From: Oscillospiraceae bacterium
GTDB taxonomy: Bacteria > Bacillota > Clostridia > Oscillospirales > Oscillospiraceae
Assembly: GCA_017405865.1 (NCBI GenBank)
Contig: JAFQZN010000022.1
Span: 78,028-142,027 of the forward strand
Length of the DNA: 64,000 nt
Direction of reading: 5' to 3'
Shown: positions 35,063-44,900 of the stretch, in pieces
How positions within the stretch are numbered: position 1 is the first letter of the stretch
Layout: each line of letters opens with the position of its first letter
Notes under the pieces: model-generated
Seen by the model: the letters and a program-made list of their open reading frames with translations, nothing else
Databases searched by the model: none
What the model was told of the DNA's origin: nothing
Program-made: the position numbers and the translations under genes

Positions 35063-35722
35063 ATGGTCCAGACCGTAATCAGCGCGCTCTACGGCGGCTT
35101 CCTCGTCTCGATCAAGCTATTCGGGCTGACGCTTTTGGGCGCGCTGCCGCTCGGACTTGTAATCTCCTTCGGCTCTATGAGCCGGGTCAAGCCGATCGCC
35201 CTGCTGACGCGGGGGCTTGTGTGGATTGTGCGCGGCTCGCCTCTGATGCTGCAGCTGCTGGTGATCTTCTACGGTCCGGGGCTGCTGTTCGGATGGAATA
35301 TCTGGGGCGGCAGCGATTCCGGGCGCATGCTCGCGGCGCTGACGGCGTTCATCCTCAATTACGCCTGCTATTTTTCGGAGATCTATCGCGGCGGCATTGA
35401 GGGCATCCCGCAGGGACAGCGTGAGGCAGGGCAGGTGCTGGGTATGACGCGCTCGCAGATCTTCTTCCGCGTGACGCTCCTGCAGCTTGTCAAGCGCATC
35501 CTGCCGCCGATCTCCAACGAGGTCATCACCCTTGTCAAGGATACCTCCCTTGCCCGCGTCATCCTCGTGTACGAACTGATGTGGGAGGGGCAGCGGTTCA
35601 TCAAGTCCGCAGGTATCATCTGGCCGCTGTTCTTTACCGGCGTGTTCTATCTGGTCTTTACCGGTCTGCTGTCACTCCTGTTCCGGCGGCTTGAAAAGCG
35701 ACTGGACTATTTCACGGTGTAA
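35063..35722 (+). CDS. Amino-acid ABC transporter permease (HisM type)
   Basis: 219 residues with about five membrane helices and the EAA loop motif EAGQVLGMTRSQIFFRVTL that docks the ATPase. RGSPLMLQLLVIFYG near residue 55 is typical of polar amino-acid permeases. It begins four bases after the binding-protein gene and is followed by the ATPase gene. One permease gene only, so it probably forms a homodimer. Confidence 0.92.
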   Translation: MVQTVISALYGGFLVSIKLFGLTLLGALPLGLVISFGSMSRVKPIALLTRGLVWIVRGSPLMLQLLVIFYGPGLLFGWNIWGGSDSGRMLAALTAFILNYACYFSEIYRGGIEGIPQGQREAGQVLGMTRSQIFFRVTLLQLVKRILPPISNEVITLVKDTSLARVILVYELMWEGQRFIKSAGIIWPLFFTGVFYLVFTGLLSLLFRRLEKRLDYFTV

Positions 35723-35726
35723 CGAT

Positions 35727-36500
35727 ATGGCACTACTGGAAGTTAAAAATCTGAATAAGTCCTTCGGAAAGACGGCGGTACTGAAAAACGTTTCGCTTTC
35801 GCTGCCGAAGGGGAAATGCCTTGCGGTCATCGGCTCGTCCGGCAGCGGCAAGACGACGCTGCTGCGCTGTCTGAACTTTTTGGAAACGCCGGATGAGGGG
35901 TCGGTCTACGTCGGTGGCGAGCTGCTCTATGACGCAGCAAAGCAGAAAACGTATTCCGAGAACGACATCCGCAGCATGCGCATGCATTTCGGTCTGGTGT
36001 TTCAGAGCTTCAACCTGTTCCGGCAGTATACCGCCCTGCAGAACGTTACCCTTGCGCCCCTCCTTGCCGCAAAGGCAAACAAGGCGCCTAAAGAGGAGCT
36101 TGATCTGTTCCGCGAAAAGGGGATCGCGCTGTTGCGCCGGGTCGGACTGGAGAACAAGCTGGAAAACTACCCGCATCAGCTTTCCGGCGGACAGCAGCAG
36201 CGGGTGGCGATCGCGCGGGCGCTGGCGCTGGAGCCGGCGATCCTCTGCTTCGACGAGCCGACCAGCGCGTTAGACCCCGAGCTGACCGGAGAAGTCCTCA
36301 AGGTCATCAGCAGCCTTCGCGAGCAGGATACTACCATGATCATCGTCACACATGAGATCCGCTTTGCCCGGGATATTGCGGACTACGTGATCTTCATGGA
36401 CGACGGCGTGATCGTGGAGGAGGGACCGCCCGAGCAGGTGATCGACGCGCCAACGAATGCGCGCACCGTGCGCTTCCTGGAGCGCTACGCTGAAATGTAA
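35727..36500 (+). CDS. Amino-acid ABC transporter ATP-binding protein (GlnQ type)
   Basis: 257 residues: Walker A GSSGSGKTT, Q-loop LVFQSFNLFRQYTALQNVTL, signature [17 protein letters not shown], Walker B ILCFDEPTSALDPEL and H-loop VTHEIRFARDIADYVIFMD. It energises the adjacent permease. ATG 35727 is chosen because the family begins MALLEVKNLNKSF; an earlier in-frame ATG lies inside the permease gene. It is the last gene before a terminator. Confidence 0.93.
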   Translation: MALLEVKNLNKSFGKTAVLKNVSLSLPKGKCLAVIGSSGSGKTTLLRCLNFLETPDEGSVYVGGELLYDAAKQKTYSENDIRSMRMHFGLVFQSFNLFRQYTALQNVTLAPLLAAKANKAPKEELDLFREKGIALLRRVGLENKLENYPHQLSGGQQQRVAIARALALEPAILCFDEPTSALDPELTGEVLKVISSLREQDTTMIIVTHEIRFARDIADYVIFMDDGVIVEEGPPEQVIDAPTNARTVRFLERYAEM

Positions 36501-36521
36501 AGAGGGAAATGATAAAGAGGG

Positions 36522-36552
36522 ACAACGCCCTGCGCCTTACGCAGGGTGTTGT
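36522..36552 (+). terminator. Terminator of the amino-acid ABC operon
   Basis: A 13-bp stem (ACAACGCCCTGCG with CGCAGGGTGTTGT, one wobble pair) and five-base loop; the following sequence is T-rich but not a pure T-run. Confidence 0.65.
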
Positions 36553-36569
36553 TCTGTAACATTTTGTTA

Positions 36570-36598
36570 TTGCTATTCCGAAGATTGTATGCTAATAT
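36570..36598 (+). promoter_or_regulatory. Promoter of the glycosyltransferase operon
   Basis: TTGCTA, 17 bases, TAATAT; the 5' leader of ~75 bases contains a G+C-rich inverted repeat (CGCGCC/GGCGCG). Confidence 0.45.
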
Positions 36599-36681
36599 TA
36601 CATGGATGGTCGCGCCATGCCGCCGGGGAAAGTGGCGAGGCGCGCCGTCATTGCGAAAAGAAGAGAGAAAGAGGAATTGAA

Positions 36682-37821
36682 ATGACAATTTGTGTTGTCT
36701 GCGACGTGCTGGGTCGTGAAAACAACGGCACGACCATCGCGGCAATGAACTTGATCCGCTCGCTGCGCGCGAAGGGGCATGCCGTCCGCGTCGTCTGCCC
36801 CGACGCCGAGCGCAAAGGCGAGCCGGATTGCTTTGTTGTGCCAACACTGAATTTAGGACCGATCAACGCCTATGTCAGGAAAAACGGCGTTGTGATCGCA
36901 AAGCCGGAGCGCAAGGTGCTGGAGGCTGCGCTGGACGGCGTGGATCACGTGCATCTGATGGTGCCGTTCGCGGTGAGCCGCGCGGCTTTGAAACTGGCGC
37001 GGGAAAGAGGACTTTCCGTCACGGCGGGCTTCCACTGTCAGGCGGAGAACTTTACCTCCCACATTTTTATGAAGAACAACCGGCTGGCAAACCTGCTGAC
37101 CTACCGCAATTTCTATCAGCATTGCTATCGCTGGGTGGACGGCGTGCACTACCCGTCAGAGTTCATCCGCGGCGTATTTGAGCGCTATGGCGGCAAGACC
37201 AACGCCTACGTGATCTCCAACGGGGTGAATCGGCAGTTTCGCCCGATGCAGGTCGAGCGCCCGAAGGAATTAGAGGGCAAGCGCGTGATCTTGTTCACCG
37301 GTCGCTACAGCAAGGAAAAATCGCATACCGTCCTGATCGACGCGGCGAAGCTGAGCCGCCACGCCGACGAGCTGCAGCTCGTTTTCGCGGGCGACGGACC
37401 GCTGAAAAAGAAGCTGGAAAAGCGCAGCAGGGGATTGAAGCACCCGCCGATTTTCCGCTTTTTCTCGCGCGAGGAGCTTCTGCAGGTCATCAACAGCGCC
37501 GATCTTTACGTCCATCCGGCGGAGATCGAGATCGAGGCGATCTCCTGCCTTGAAGCGATTTCCTGCGGTCTTGTGCCTGTGATCTCGGATTCAGAGCGCA
37601 GTGCGACCCGTTTCTTTGCGCTGCGGGAGGAGAATCTCTTTCCCTGCAACGACAGCAGGACGCTGGCAACGCGGATCGACTACTGGCTGGAGCATCCGCA
37701 GGAAAAAGAGAAGTGCAGCAGAGCATACCTCGGCTACACCAAGCAGTTCGATTTTGACGTCTGCATGGATCGGATGGAGCAGATGATTCTGGAAACCCAT
37801 GAAAACAAGCATAGGGCGTGA
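36682..37821 (+). CDS. Glycosyltransferase family 4 protein
   Basis: 379 residues, GT-B fold. N-terminal MTICVVCDVLGRENNGTT and GHAVRVVCPDAE; C-terminal nucleotide-sugar domain with VILFTGRYSKEKSHTVLIDAA, LVFAGDGPLKKKLE and the EX7E-like EIEIEAISCLEAISCGLVPV. Close in type to enzymes that put a sugar on diacylglycerol. It overlaps the acyltransferase gene by four bases, which supports a glycolipid or lipid-anchor role at the membrane. AGAGGAA precedes ATG 36682; the open frame upstream of it covers the terminator and is not coding. Confidence 0.85.
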   Translation: MTICVVCDVLGRENNGTTIAAMNLIRSLRAKGHAVRVVCPDAERKGEPDCFVVPTLNLGPINAYVRKNGVVIAKPERKVLEAALDGVDHVHLMVPFAVSRAALKLARERGLSVTAGFHCQAENFTSHIFMKNNRLANLLTYRNFYQHCYRWVDGVHYPSEFIRGVFERYGGKTNAYVISNGVNRQFRPMQVERPKELEGKRVILFTGRYSKEKSHTVLIDAAKLSRHADELQLVFAGDGPLKKKLEKRSRGLKHPPIFRFFSREELLQVINSADLYVHPAEIEIEAISCLEAISCGLVPVISDSERSATRFFALREENLFPCNDSRTLATRIDYWLEHPQEKEKCSRAYLGYTKQFDFDVCMDRMEQMILETHENKHRA

Positions 37822-38621
37822 GCAAATTGGCAAAGAAAATCATCTATTATAAAGATGCGCTCAACGACGATTTTGCGGACAACGGCATCGAGGCAAAGCC
37901 TGTTCCGGCTGACTTTCCGTTTGCGATCCGCAATCCGTTCTGGCGTGTGCTGGAATTCATCCTTTACCGACTGATCGCCACGCCTGCGGTGTGGCTGATC
38001 GGAAAAATCGGCTTTGGTCTGCGGATCAAAAACCGTAAGGTTTTGCGGCAGCTGCGCGGCAGGGGTTTTTTTCTCTACGGCAACCACACGCAGAATATGA
38101 TGGACGCCTACACGCCGACGTTAGCGGTCTTTCCGAGCCACGCGCATATCGTGGTCGGCCCGGCGGCGGTTTCCGTCCCGTTCTTGCGCAGATTCGTGCA
38201 GCTACTGGGCGGGATCCCGCTGCCAGGCAGCGTGAAGGGCTACCGCCCGTTTCTGGAGGCGGTGCATTACAGAATGGAGCAGAAGCGCGTCGTGACGATC
38301 TATCCCGAGGCGCATATCTGGCCGTGGTACACGGGCATCCGCCCCTTCCCGGACGGCAGCTTTGCCTATCCCGTGCGGGAGGATGCGCCCGTTGTGGCGT
38401 TCGTGACGACCTACCGGGAGCGCAGGGTTTTCAAAAAGCTCTGGCCGTGCCTGACGGTGACGCTGTCAGAGCCCTTTTATCCGGACAAAACCCTTCCGGC
38501 GCATGAGGCAAAGAAGCGGCTGCGCGACGAGGTCTACGACTTCATGTGTAAAACAGCAGCCACGCCGGACAACTACGTCTATTACGAGTACCGGCAGGAA
38601 GCGCCGAAGGTGGAAGTATAA
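37818..38621 (+). CDS. Lysophospholipid acyltransferase-like (PlsC family) protein
   Basis: 267 residues. The PlsC catalytic box is GNHTQNMMDAY (His then Asp six residues later, an HX5D spacing seen in this subfamily), with block III IYPEAHIWPWYTGIRPFPDG. One membrane-associated hydrophobic segment lies near residues 40-60. It should transfer an acyl chain to a lysolipid-like acceptor at the cytoplasmic membrane face. GTG 37818 overlaps the glycosyltransferase stop codon. Target lipid is unknown. Confidence 0.8.
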   Translation: MSKLAKKIIYYKDALNDDFADNGIEAKPVPADFPFAIRNPFWRVLEFILYRLIATPAVWLIGKIGFGLRIKNRKVLRQLRGRGFFLYGNHTQNMMDAYTPTLAVFPSHAHIVVGPAAVSVPFLRRFVQLLGGIPLPGSVKGYRPFLEAVHYRMEQKRVVTIYPEAHIWPWYTGIRPFPDGSFAYPVREDAPVVAFVTTYRERRVFKKLWPCLTVTLSEPFYPDKTLPAHEAKKRLRDEVYDFMCKTAATPDNYVYYEYRQEAPKVEV

Positions 38622-38624
38622 AGA

Positions 38625-38661
38625 ACGGCACAGCGGAAGCACCGCTGTGCCGTAAATTTTT
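38625..38661. terminator. Bidirectional terminator
   Basis: A 12-bp stem (ACGGCACAGCGG with its complement at 38642-38653), AAGCA loop and T-run on the right. It separates the convergent acyltransferase and redox operons. Confidence 0.8.
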
Positions 38662-38666
38662 TTGCC

Positions 38667-39188
38667 TCACCGTTGTGCGTCGTTGACGAGCGCCAGAAGC
38701 GTATCAAAGGTGAGCGCCCCGGTTCGGTGCGCCGTGACGACGCCCTCCGGCGAGACGATGATCGTCTCCGGCAGGACGGTCGAGGCGCCGAGCAGCTCGC
38801 TCACGCTGCCGCTGTCGTCAACGGCAAAGGGGAGCGTATACGAAAAATCCTCCAAATAGGCAGATACGTCCGCAGTCACAGGCAGTGAATGCACCGCCAG
38901 AACGGCAACCTCCGAGGCTCGCTCCCGCAGGAGCCGGTCAAAGTTCGGAAGCTCCTCGACGCACGGCGCACACCATGTCGCCCAGAAGTTGATCACGACG
39001 ACCTTGCCGCGCTGCGCGGAGAGCTGAAACTCGCTTCCGTTCACGCATGTCATGCGAAAATCCGGCAGTAGCTCGCCGACCTCCGTTCCCGTCGGCGGCG
39101 CTTCGTCCGGCAGATTGACAATAACCAGCACTGCGATCAGCGCCGCGATCGCCAGCGTCCACAGCAGATAATACGTTATCCTTTTCAC
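38667..39188 (-). CDS. TlpA-like membrane-anchored thioredoxin
   Basis: 173 residues. An N-terminal transmembrane anchor (~5-25) exports a thioredoxin-fold domain with the active site WCAPC (Cys73, Cys76) in INFWATWCAPCVEELPNF, and a cis-Pro region VLPETIIV. It would reduce disulfides or partner proteins outside the membrane. GTG 39188 has AAAGGAGG upstream and overlaps the end of the 4Fe-4S membrane gene. It is the last gene of a four-gene redox operon. Confidence 0.85.
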   Translation of the reverse strand: MKRITYYLLWTLAIAALIAVLVIVNLPDEAPPTGTEVGELLPDFRMTCVNGSEFQLSAQRGKVVVINFWATWCAPCVEELPNFDRLLRERASEVAVLAVHSLPVTADVSAYLEDFSYTLPFAVDDSGSVSELLGASTVLPETIIVSPEGVVTAHRTGALTFDTLLALVNDAQR

Positions 39189-40072
39189 GAATGCCGCCTC
39201 CTTTCGGGAAGCTCCGGCCCGTGCAGGACGAGCTTTCCTGCGCGGAAGGAGATCGCCTTCGTCGGGCAGACCGTGATGCAGTGCATGCAATGCACGCATT
39301 CTGCGTCGCCGACCCTGCGGATGTCCGTCGGACACTGACTGACGCAAGCGCCGCAGTCGGTGCAGCGGGAAGGGTCGACACGCACACCGAGCAGGGCGAG
39401 CTTCGACAGCAAGCCGTACAGCGCGCCGAGCGGGCAGAGAAAGCGGCAAAAGGCGCGGTAAACAAAAACGCAGCCGAGCAGCACCGCGAGCAGTACCCAG
39501 AGCTTCCACCAGAACAGACCGCCAATCAGACTGCGCAGGGCGGTGTTCGCCGGATGGAGCAGCAGCAATACTGCGCCCTCGAGCGTTCCCGCAGGGCAGA
39601 CGTACTTGCAGAACGCAGGCAGCGGAACGCGCCGGAAGGCAAAGTAAAGAGGAATCACAACGACCAAAAGCACAAGCAGAACGTATTTGATGCGGCTGAT
39701 TCTTCTGGTCAGCGGACTCTTTTTGACTTTTTTTGTCGGAATCTTGTGCAGCAGCTCCTGGATCAGACCGAACGGACACAAGAATCCGCAGATCACCCTG
39801 CCCAGCAGCAGCCCGAATACGAGCAAAACACCGACGACGTAAAACGCCGGACGGTCTGCAGCGGAGGCGATCGCATTCTGCAGCGCGCCGAGCGGACACG
39901 CGGCGACCGCACCGGGGCAGGAATAGCAGTTCAGCCCCGGCACGCAGAGATTTTTGAGCGGACCCGTGTAGATCTGCCCCTTGGCGAAGCCCTTGAGGTG
40001 GGCGTTATAGAGCAGCGCCGCATAGAGCTGGATCAGACGCCGTACACGCGGCGTTTTCAGTCGCCTATCCAA
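39185..40072 (-). CDS. 4Fe-4S membrane protein (NapH/YccM type)
   Basis: 295 residues with about four or five membrane helices and many cysteines: CYSCPGAVAACP, CGFLCPFGL, CKYVCPAG and CRFLCPLGAL at membrane edges, then two ferredoxin clusters CTDCGACVSQCP and CVHCMHCITVCP. This is the NapH/NosR-like layout that passes electrons across the membrane. I place the start at TTG 40072, which overlaps the small CXXC gene and follows a GGAG; a longer frame to TTG 40111 lacks a ribosome site. It probably supplies electrons to the thioredoxin-like proteins around it. Confidence 0.82.
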   Translation of the reverse strand: MDRRLKTPRVRRLIQLYAALLYNAHLKGFAKGQIYTGPLKNLCVPGLNCYSCPGAVAACPLGALQNAIASAADRPAFYVVGVLLVFGLLLGRVICGFLCPFGLIQELLHKIPTKKVKKSPLTRRISRIKYVLLVLLVVVIPLYFAFRRVPLPAFCKYVCPAGTLEGAVLLLLHPANTALRSLIGGLFWWKLWVLLAVLLGCVFVYRAFCRFLCPLGALYGLLSKLALLGVRVDPSRCTDCGACVSQCPTDIRRVGDAECVHCMHCITVCPTKAISFRAGKLVLHGPELPERRRHS

Positions 40073-40205
40073 GACCGATGCACTCCGAGCAGATTTTGAC
40101 TGCCTTTGCAAGCACGTCTCGTGCGCCGCCGTTCCAAACGCCCAGCACGATCAGCAGCACGCCTGCGCCCAGCAGCGCCGCCCACAGCGCAGCCCTCCGG
40201 CTCAT
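40065..40205 (-). CDS. CD1871A-family CXXC small membrane protein
   Basis: A 46-residue protein: a hydrophobic helix (residues ~7-24) and a C-terminal KAVKICSECIGLG with a CxxC pair. This matches the CD1871A family of tiny clostridial membrane proteins found next to 4Fe-4S and thioredoxin-like genes. ATG 40205 overlaps the preceding lipoprotein gene by four bases, and its end overlaps the 4Fe-4S gene. The CxxC pair may relay electrons or shuttle a disulfide at the membrane; this is an inference. Confidence 0.8.
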   Translation of the reverse strand: MSRRAALWAALLGAGVLLIVLGVWNGGARDVLAKAVKICSECIGLG

Positions 40206-41047
40206 CGCCCGTCCTCCGTAAACAGAAGGGTGATCGTGCTGCTGTCGGCATCCACAGAAAAGTCCGGCTCACCGAGAAGGCGGAAGCCCTCCGGTGCGGA
40301 TACGACCTGCACGTGGTATTCCTGCGGCTGACCGCTGAAGACGGCGTGTCCGTCTGCCTGCGTGGTCACGGGGGCGCAGAACTCATCGGTGCAGAAGTTG
40401 ACGATCACGCCCTGCAGCGGCTGCCCGTCTGCTTCGGCGTAGACCGTGAAGGTACGAAGCGACGGCTCGCTTTCCGCCAGACTGTCGAACAGATCAAGGA
40501 AGTCCTGCGTCGACTGACGTGCGCCGATCTCGACAGAGGCGACGCAGCCGTTTCGATCGACAAGGATCGTCGTCGGAATGCCGACGGTCACGAAGCGGTC
40601 AAGCTCGGTGCCTTCCGTGCGACCCATCGGGAAGGTGAGCCCCATGTCGCCCGCAAACGTCTTCAGAACGTCAAGACTGTCCTCCGGCTCGATGGAGAGA
40701 GCGACTACAGCGACGCGATCCGCGCGCTGCATCCAAGCCTCCTGCAGGAAGGGGAATTCATAGCGGCAGGGCGGACACCAGGTCGCAAAAAGGTTGATCA
40801 AAACAAGCTCATGCGTTTTGAGCGCCTCGGAGAGGGTAAAGGTCGCTCCGTCGGTCGTCTGCACCGTGAAGTCCTCCAAATGCTCCGCCTCTTCGGACGG
40901 CTCCGGCGCATTCGTAGCGGGCGCTGAGGTCACATGCGCAGTCTGTTCGGTCGTTTGCGGGACTGTTGTGGGCTGCCCGAACCATGCACAGCCTGCCAGA
41001 CAGCCCGCCAGGAGCGTCAGGACAAGCAGGATACTGATGTGTTTCAT
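40202..41047 (-). CDS. Redoxin lipoprotein with C-terminal beta-sandwich domain
   Basis: 281 residues. Signal peptide with a doubled lipobox (LLAGCLAGC; Cys16 or Cys20), linker to ~55, then a TlpA/redoxin thioredoxin domain with FATWCPPCRYEFP (Cys91, Cys94) and VGIPTTILVDRNG, and from ~185 a carboxypeptidase-regulatory-like beta-sandwich (QGVIVNFCTDEFC) with two extra cysteines. GGAGG precedes ATG 41047. It is the first gene of the redox operon and faces the outside. Confidence 0.82.
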   Translation of the reverse strand: MKHISILLVLTLLAGCLAGCAWFGQPTTVPQTTEQTAHVTSAPATNAPEPSEEAEHLEDFTVQTTDGATFTLSEALKTHELVLINLFATWCPPCRYEFPFLQEAWMQRADRVAVVALSIEPEDSLDVLKTFAGDMGLTFPMGRTEGTELDRFVTVGIPTTILVDRNGCVASVEIGARQSTQDFLDLFDSLAESEPSLRTFTVYAEADGQPLQGVIVNFCTDEFCAPVTTQADGHAVFSGQPQEYHVQVVSAPEGFRLLGEPDFSVDADSSTITLLFTEDGR

Positions 41048-41093
41048 TTCGTTCCTCCAACCTGCTGAAATCAGCTTGCAATATCGTATATAC

Positions 41094-41122
41094 AATATAG
41101 CACGGCGTTTTTTTCGTGTCAA
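41094..41122 (-). promoter_or_regulatory. Promoter of the redox operon
   Basis: On the minus strand a perfect TTGACA, 17 bases, then TATATT, 46 bases before the ATG at 41047. Confidence 0.75.
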
Positions 41123-41187
41123 TTGCCTTGCTCCCGGCAGACCGGTGCGCGATCGGGAAAAGAACACGGGTGTTCGCAAAAATGGCT

Positions 41188-41215
41188 TTGCTTTTCCACT
41201 GCCTTATGATAGAAT
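41188..41215 (+). promoter_or_regulatory. Promoter of the flavin reductase-like gene
   Basis: TTGCTT, 16 bases, TAGAAT, 34 bases before the ATG at 41250. Confidence 0.5.
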
Positions 41216-41249
41216 AAAATGGAAGAAAACGAAATGGAGGTTCAACAGT

Positions 41250-41813
41250 ATGAAAAAACAGATCAAAACCACGGAAGCGATTTTCCCGATGCCGGTGCTT
41301 CTCATCTCCACCTTTAACGAGGACGGCACGGTAGACGTGATGAACGCAGCTTGGGGTACGATGCTCGACCGCGACATGGTCGCGCTTAACCTGACCGAAA
41401 CCCATAAGACGGTGCAGAACATCAAGGCGCGCGGCGGCTTCGTCGTCCACATCGCCGACGCAAAGCATGTCGCGGAGGCGGATTACTTCGGCGTTGTCAG
41501 CGGGAACAAGGTCGCCGACAAGCTGGGCAAGGCGGGAATGACCTTTGTGAAGTCCGAGCTGGTCGACGCGCCGATCATCAACGAGCTTCCGATCGCCATG
41601 GAGTGCGCCTTCGTGGAGTATCAGAGCGACGAGACGGGCATGGGCGTGATCGGCAAGGTGCTTCGCACGAGCGTCGAGGAGGACAAGCTGAAGGACGGCA
41701 AGGTCGACGTCGACGCGCTGGAGGCGATCGCCTTCGATCCCTATACCCACGGCTATTACAAGGTCTGCGGGAGAGTCGGAGAAGCCTTCAAGGACGGCCT
41801 GAAAATCAACTAA
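41250..41813 (+). CDS. Flavin reductase/flavoredoxin-family protein
   Basis: 187 residues of the split-barrel FMN-binding flavin reductase-like family: FPMPVLLISTFNEDGTVDVMNAAWG, ALNLTETHKTVQNIKARGGFVVHI in two parts, and a C-terminal AIAFDPYTHGYYKVCGRVG ending. Members bind FMN and pass electrons to or from other proteins. It has its own promoter and terminator and stands alone, divergent from the redox operon. GGAGG precedes the ATG. Confidence 0.85.
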   Translation: MKKQIKTTEAIFPMPVLLISTFNEDGTVDVMNAAWGTMLDRDMVALNLTETHKTVQNIKARGGFVVHIADAKHVAEADYFGVVSGNKVADKLGKAGMTFVKSELVDAPIINELPIAMECAFVEYQSDETGMGVIGKVLRTSVEEDKLKDGKVDVDALEAIAFDPYTHGYYKVCGRVGEAFKDGLKIN

Positions 41814-41852
41814 AGTACTGAAACTGCGGTTTTATAACCTGATGAAACGAAT

Positions 41853-41897
41853 ACCGGCTGAAGCAGAGAGGACTTGCTTCAGCCGGTGTTGTCTTTT
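41853..41897. terminator. Terminator between convergent genes
   Basis: A 13-bp stem (ACCGGCTGAAGCA with TGCTTCAGCCGGT) and nine-base loop, followed by GTTGTCTTTTT on the plus strand. Confidence 0.75.
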
Positions 41898-41921
41898 TAA
41901 GCGGGAATGGCCTGCAAACGG

Positions 41922-44900
41922 TTATTCCGATCGCAGCGCAGTCACAGGATCGCTGTGCGCAGCCTTGCGCGAGGGGATGATGCCGCCGATCAGCGTCAGC
42001 ACGATGCTCAACGCAATGAGCAGGAGGGCTGCGCCGGGCGGCAGCGCCGCGTTGACGCCGTACTGCCCCGTGACCGCGTGCAAAATGGCGTTGGCGGGGA
42101 TGATCAGCAGCAGCGTAATGCCCACGCCGAGAATGCCGGCCAGAGAGCCGATGATAAACGTCTCGGCGTTGAAGACGTTGGAGACGTTTCGCTTGGAGGC
42201 GCCGATCGCGCGAAGAATGCCGATCTCTTTTTTGCGCTCCAGTACGCTGATATAGGTGATCACGCCGATCATCACCGAGGAGACTACCAGCGAAATCCCA
42301 ACGAAAGCGATCAATACCGCGCTGATTGCGTCAATGATTTTGGTGACCGAGCTCATCAGTGTGTCCACCACGTCGGTGTAGCGCACGATCTTGTCCTCGT
42401 TCCCGGCGTCCTCCTGCGTGTCGTTGTAACGGTCGATCGCATCCTTGATTTTCACTTTGCTGTCGAAGTCTCTGGGGTAGATCGTAATGGTAAACGGTTC
42501 GTCGACCGATGCATAGCCCAGCTTTGCCAGCACACTCTGCAGCGTATCGGTCGTGTCGCCGGACAGAAGCGAATTGAACAAATCCTTCAATTCATTGATG
42601 GACAGTGCGCTGCTGAAGGCGTCCTTCAGACTCTCTTCGTCAAAGGAGAATGCGTTTTGCAGACGACTTTGCAGCTGACGGGCAACCTGCCCCATTGCGC
42701 CTGCCATGACGGAGGCGAGCTGCTGCCCGACGGCGCCCTGCGCCTGCTGCATCAGCTCCGCCGTTTTTTCTTCCAGCCCGTCGGTACGTATCACCTTGCC
42801 CGCCGTCTCCGTCAGCTGCTCCTTCACGTCAGGGGTGTTTACGTATTCCAGGAAGGAACTGACCATTTTTTGCGGGTCGGGCAGGGCGTTCGCTTCGGCA
42901 TAGGCGTGATAGCCGTCGTACAGCGCCGCAGCAATGCCCTGCAGCTGGGTCTCGGAAAGCTCCAGCGCGGCAAAACGCCCGTTGATGTTCTGACTGACAG
43001 TCTCCAGCTTTGCGGCGACCTCCGCGCTTGCCAGATACTCGTTGAGCAGCGCGGCGATCTGCCCCGGCTCCTCCGTCTGTCTGCCTTCGGCATACGCAGG
43101 GAAGCCGTCAAGAATGCCGTTCAGCAGAGCGGAGATTTCCTCCGTGCTCATCAGACCTTTAGAGTTTTCACGGATCGCCTCGCTGATTTTGTCTGACAGC
43201 AGCGTCAAGGCGTCTTCGGAGCGTAGATAGCTTAATGCGCCGTCAAAGAGCCTGCCGTAGTCGGTGGAGGGATCGCCTGCCGCGTAGTCGGCATAGCCCT
43301 CGACCAGCGTGCTGAAGAGGGCGCGCGCATCCTCTTCGGAAAGCTCGATCTCAACGGAGGACAGCAGCTCCTTCAGCGTATCCTCCGACACCACGCCGTC
43401 CAGACTCTGCATCCCGGAAAAATCCAGCTGCGAAAAATCGAACGCAGACGGATCGAAATCGAGCGCACTCTTGTCAAATGCAAAGAGACTTGACAGCGCG
43501 CTTTCATCAAAGGAGAAGACGTCGGACAAATCAAACGCAGTGTCGGTTTTCTTCTCGCCGAAGTTTACTCCGGTCAGAATGTTGCTCTGCGGCTGCTCCA
43601 GCTGCGCCTTGACAATGGGAGTAGCTGCTGCAAGCTCCATCAGATGCGTGACCAGCGAAGCGGGATATACGATGCCCTGCCGCAGCAGCGGGGCGTCCGT
43701 GTCCCCGGACGGCTGCACGATGCCGACGATCCGGACGGTTTCCGCACCGTCCAGCAGCTGCTCCATGTAGACCTCGTCCTCGGAGCGGTCGATCCAGCTG
43801 CCGGAATGCTCCTCGTAGGTATAGAACTGGGCAGGGGAGAGCAATCGAAACTCGATGCCGAGGAAGTCCCGATAAGCGTAGGAGTCGTCGCTGACCTCTC
43901 CTTCATAGCTCTTGCCCTGCATGAAGGACTGTATGATCTCGTCCAGCGTTTTCGGATCCTTCAAGCCCATCGCGTAGAGGGCAATATCGGACACGCGGCC
44001 GTTTCTCGTCAGCACCAGCACACATTCGTTGTAGCGCTCCGGCCAGTTTCCCGCCTTGAGCTCATACTGATCCTTGTAGACAACGTCGTTCTCAGGCATC
44101 CGGGAGAATACGTCCCGGTTGGTGAAGGCCGACATCATGGAGTTCATGGACGTGCCGGAGGAAAAACCGAGTTTTGCAAGCGCCGTGTCCGGGTTGACCT
44201 GCCGATAGACGCCGCCAGTCTGCGCGTAAAGATAGGGCGTGACGTTATAGGTGTATTCCACCGCCTGCGCGCTGCTCCGTATGACCTCGTCGTCGGTTTC
44301 AATGAATTCGCGCAGGGATTTCAGATCGTTAGCGGTCACCTGCGAGAACATTTTTGTGATCATATTCCATTCCCTGACCTCTGCCGGCTCCTGCCCGGTG
44401 CCATCGCCGCCCTCATTTTCGGCAACGTCGGTCAAAAGAGAGGTGAAGTCCATGCCCGAGGCGGTGATCGTCAGCGGATAGCTTTTCAGCGTATTTTCCT
44501 CGGTGTCGCGGATATAATTATTCGCGCCGTTGGAAAGCGAAAGGATCAGGGCAATGCCGATGATGCCGATAGAGCCGGCGAACGCCACCAGCAGCGTGCG
44601 TACCTTCTTCGTCCAAAGGTTGTTCAGGCTCAAGCCGAAGGCCGTCATCACGCGCATCGACGCTTTGCCGGGCTTCTTGTGCTCCGCAGTGACGTCCGAA
44701 GCGCGGAAGGGGTCGGAGTCCGCAATGATCTTTCCGTCGTGAAGCTTTACGATCCGCGTGGCGTATCGGTCGGCAAGCTCCGGATTGTGGGTCACCATGA
44801 CGACCAGACGGTCCTTTGCGACCTCCTTCAACAGATCCATGACCTGCAGGCTGGTTTCGCTGTCCAGCGCGCCGGTCGGTTCGTCGGCAAGCAGAATGTC

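Noticed and set aside
40057-40272. A 71-codon minus-strand frame overlapping the redox operon
   Set aside because: It lies in another frame of the CD1871A-family gene, which has the expected helix plus CXXC and start/stop overlaps with both neighbours.
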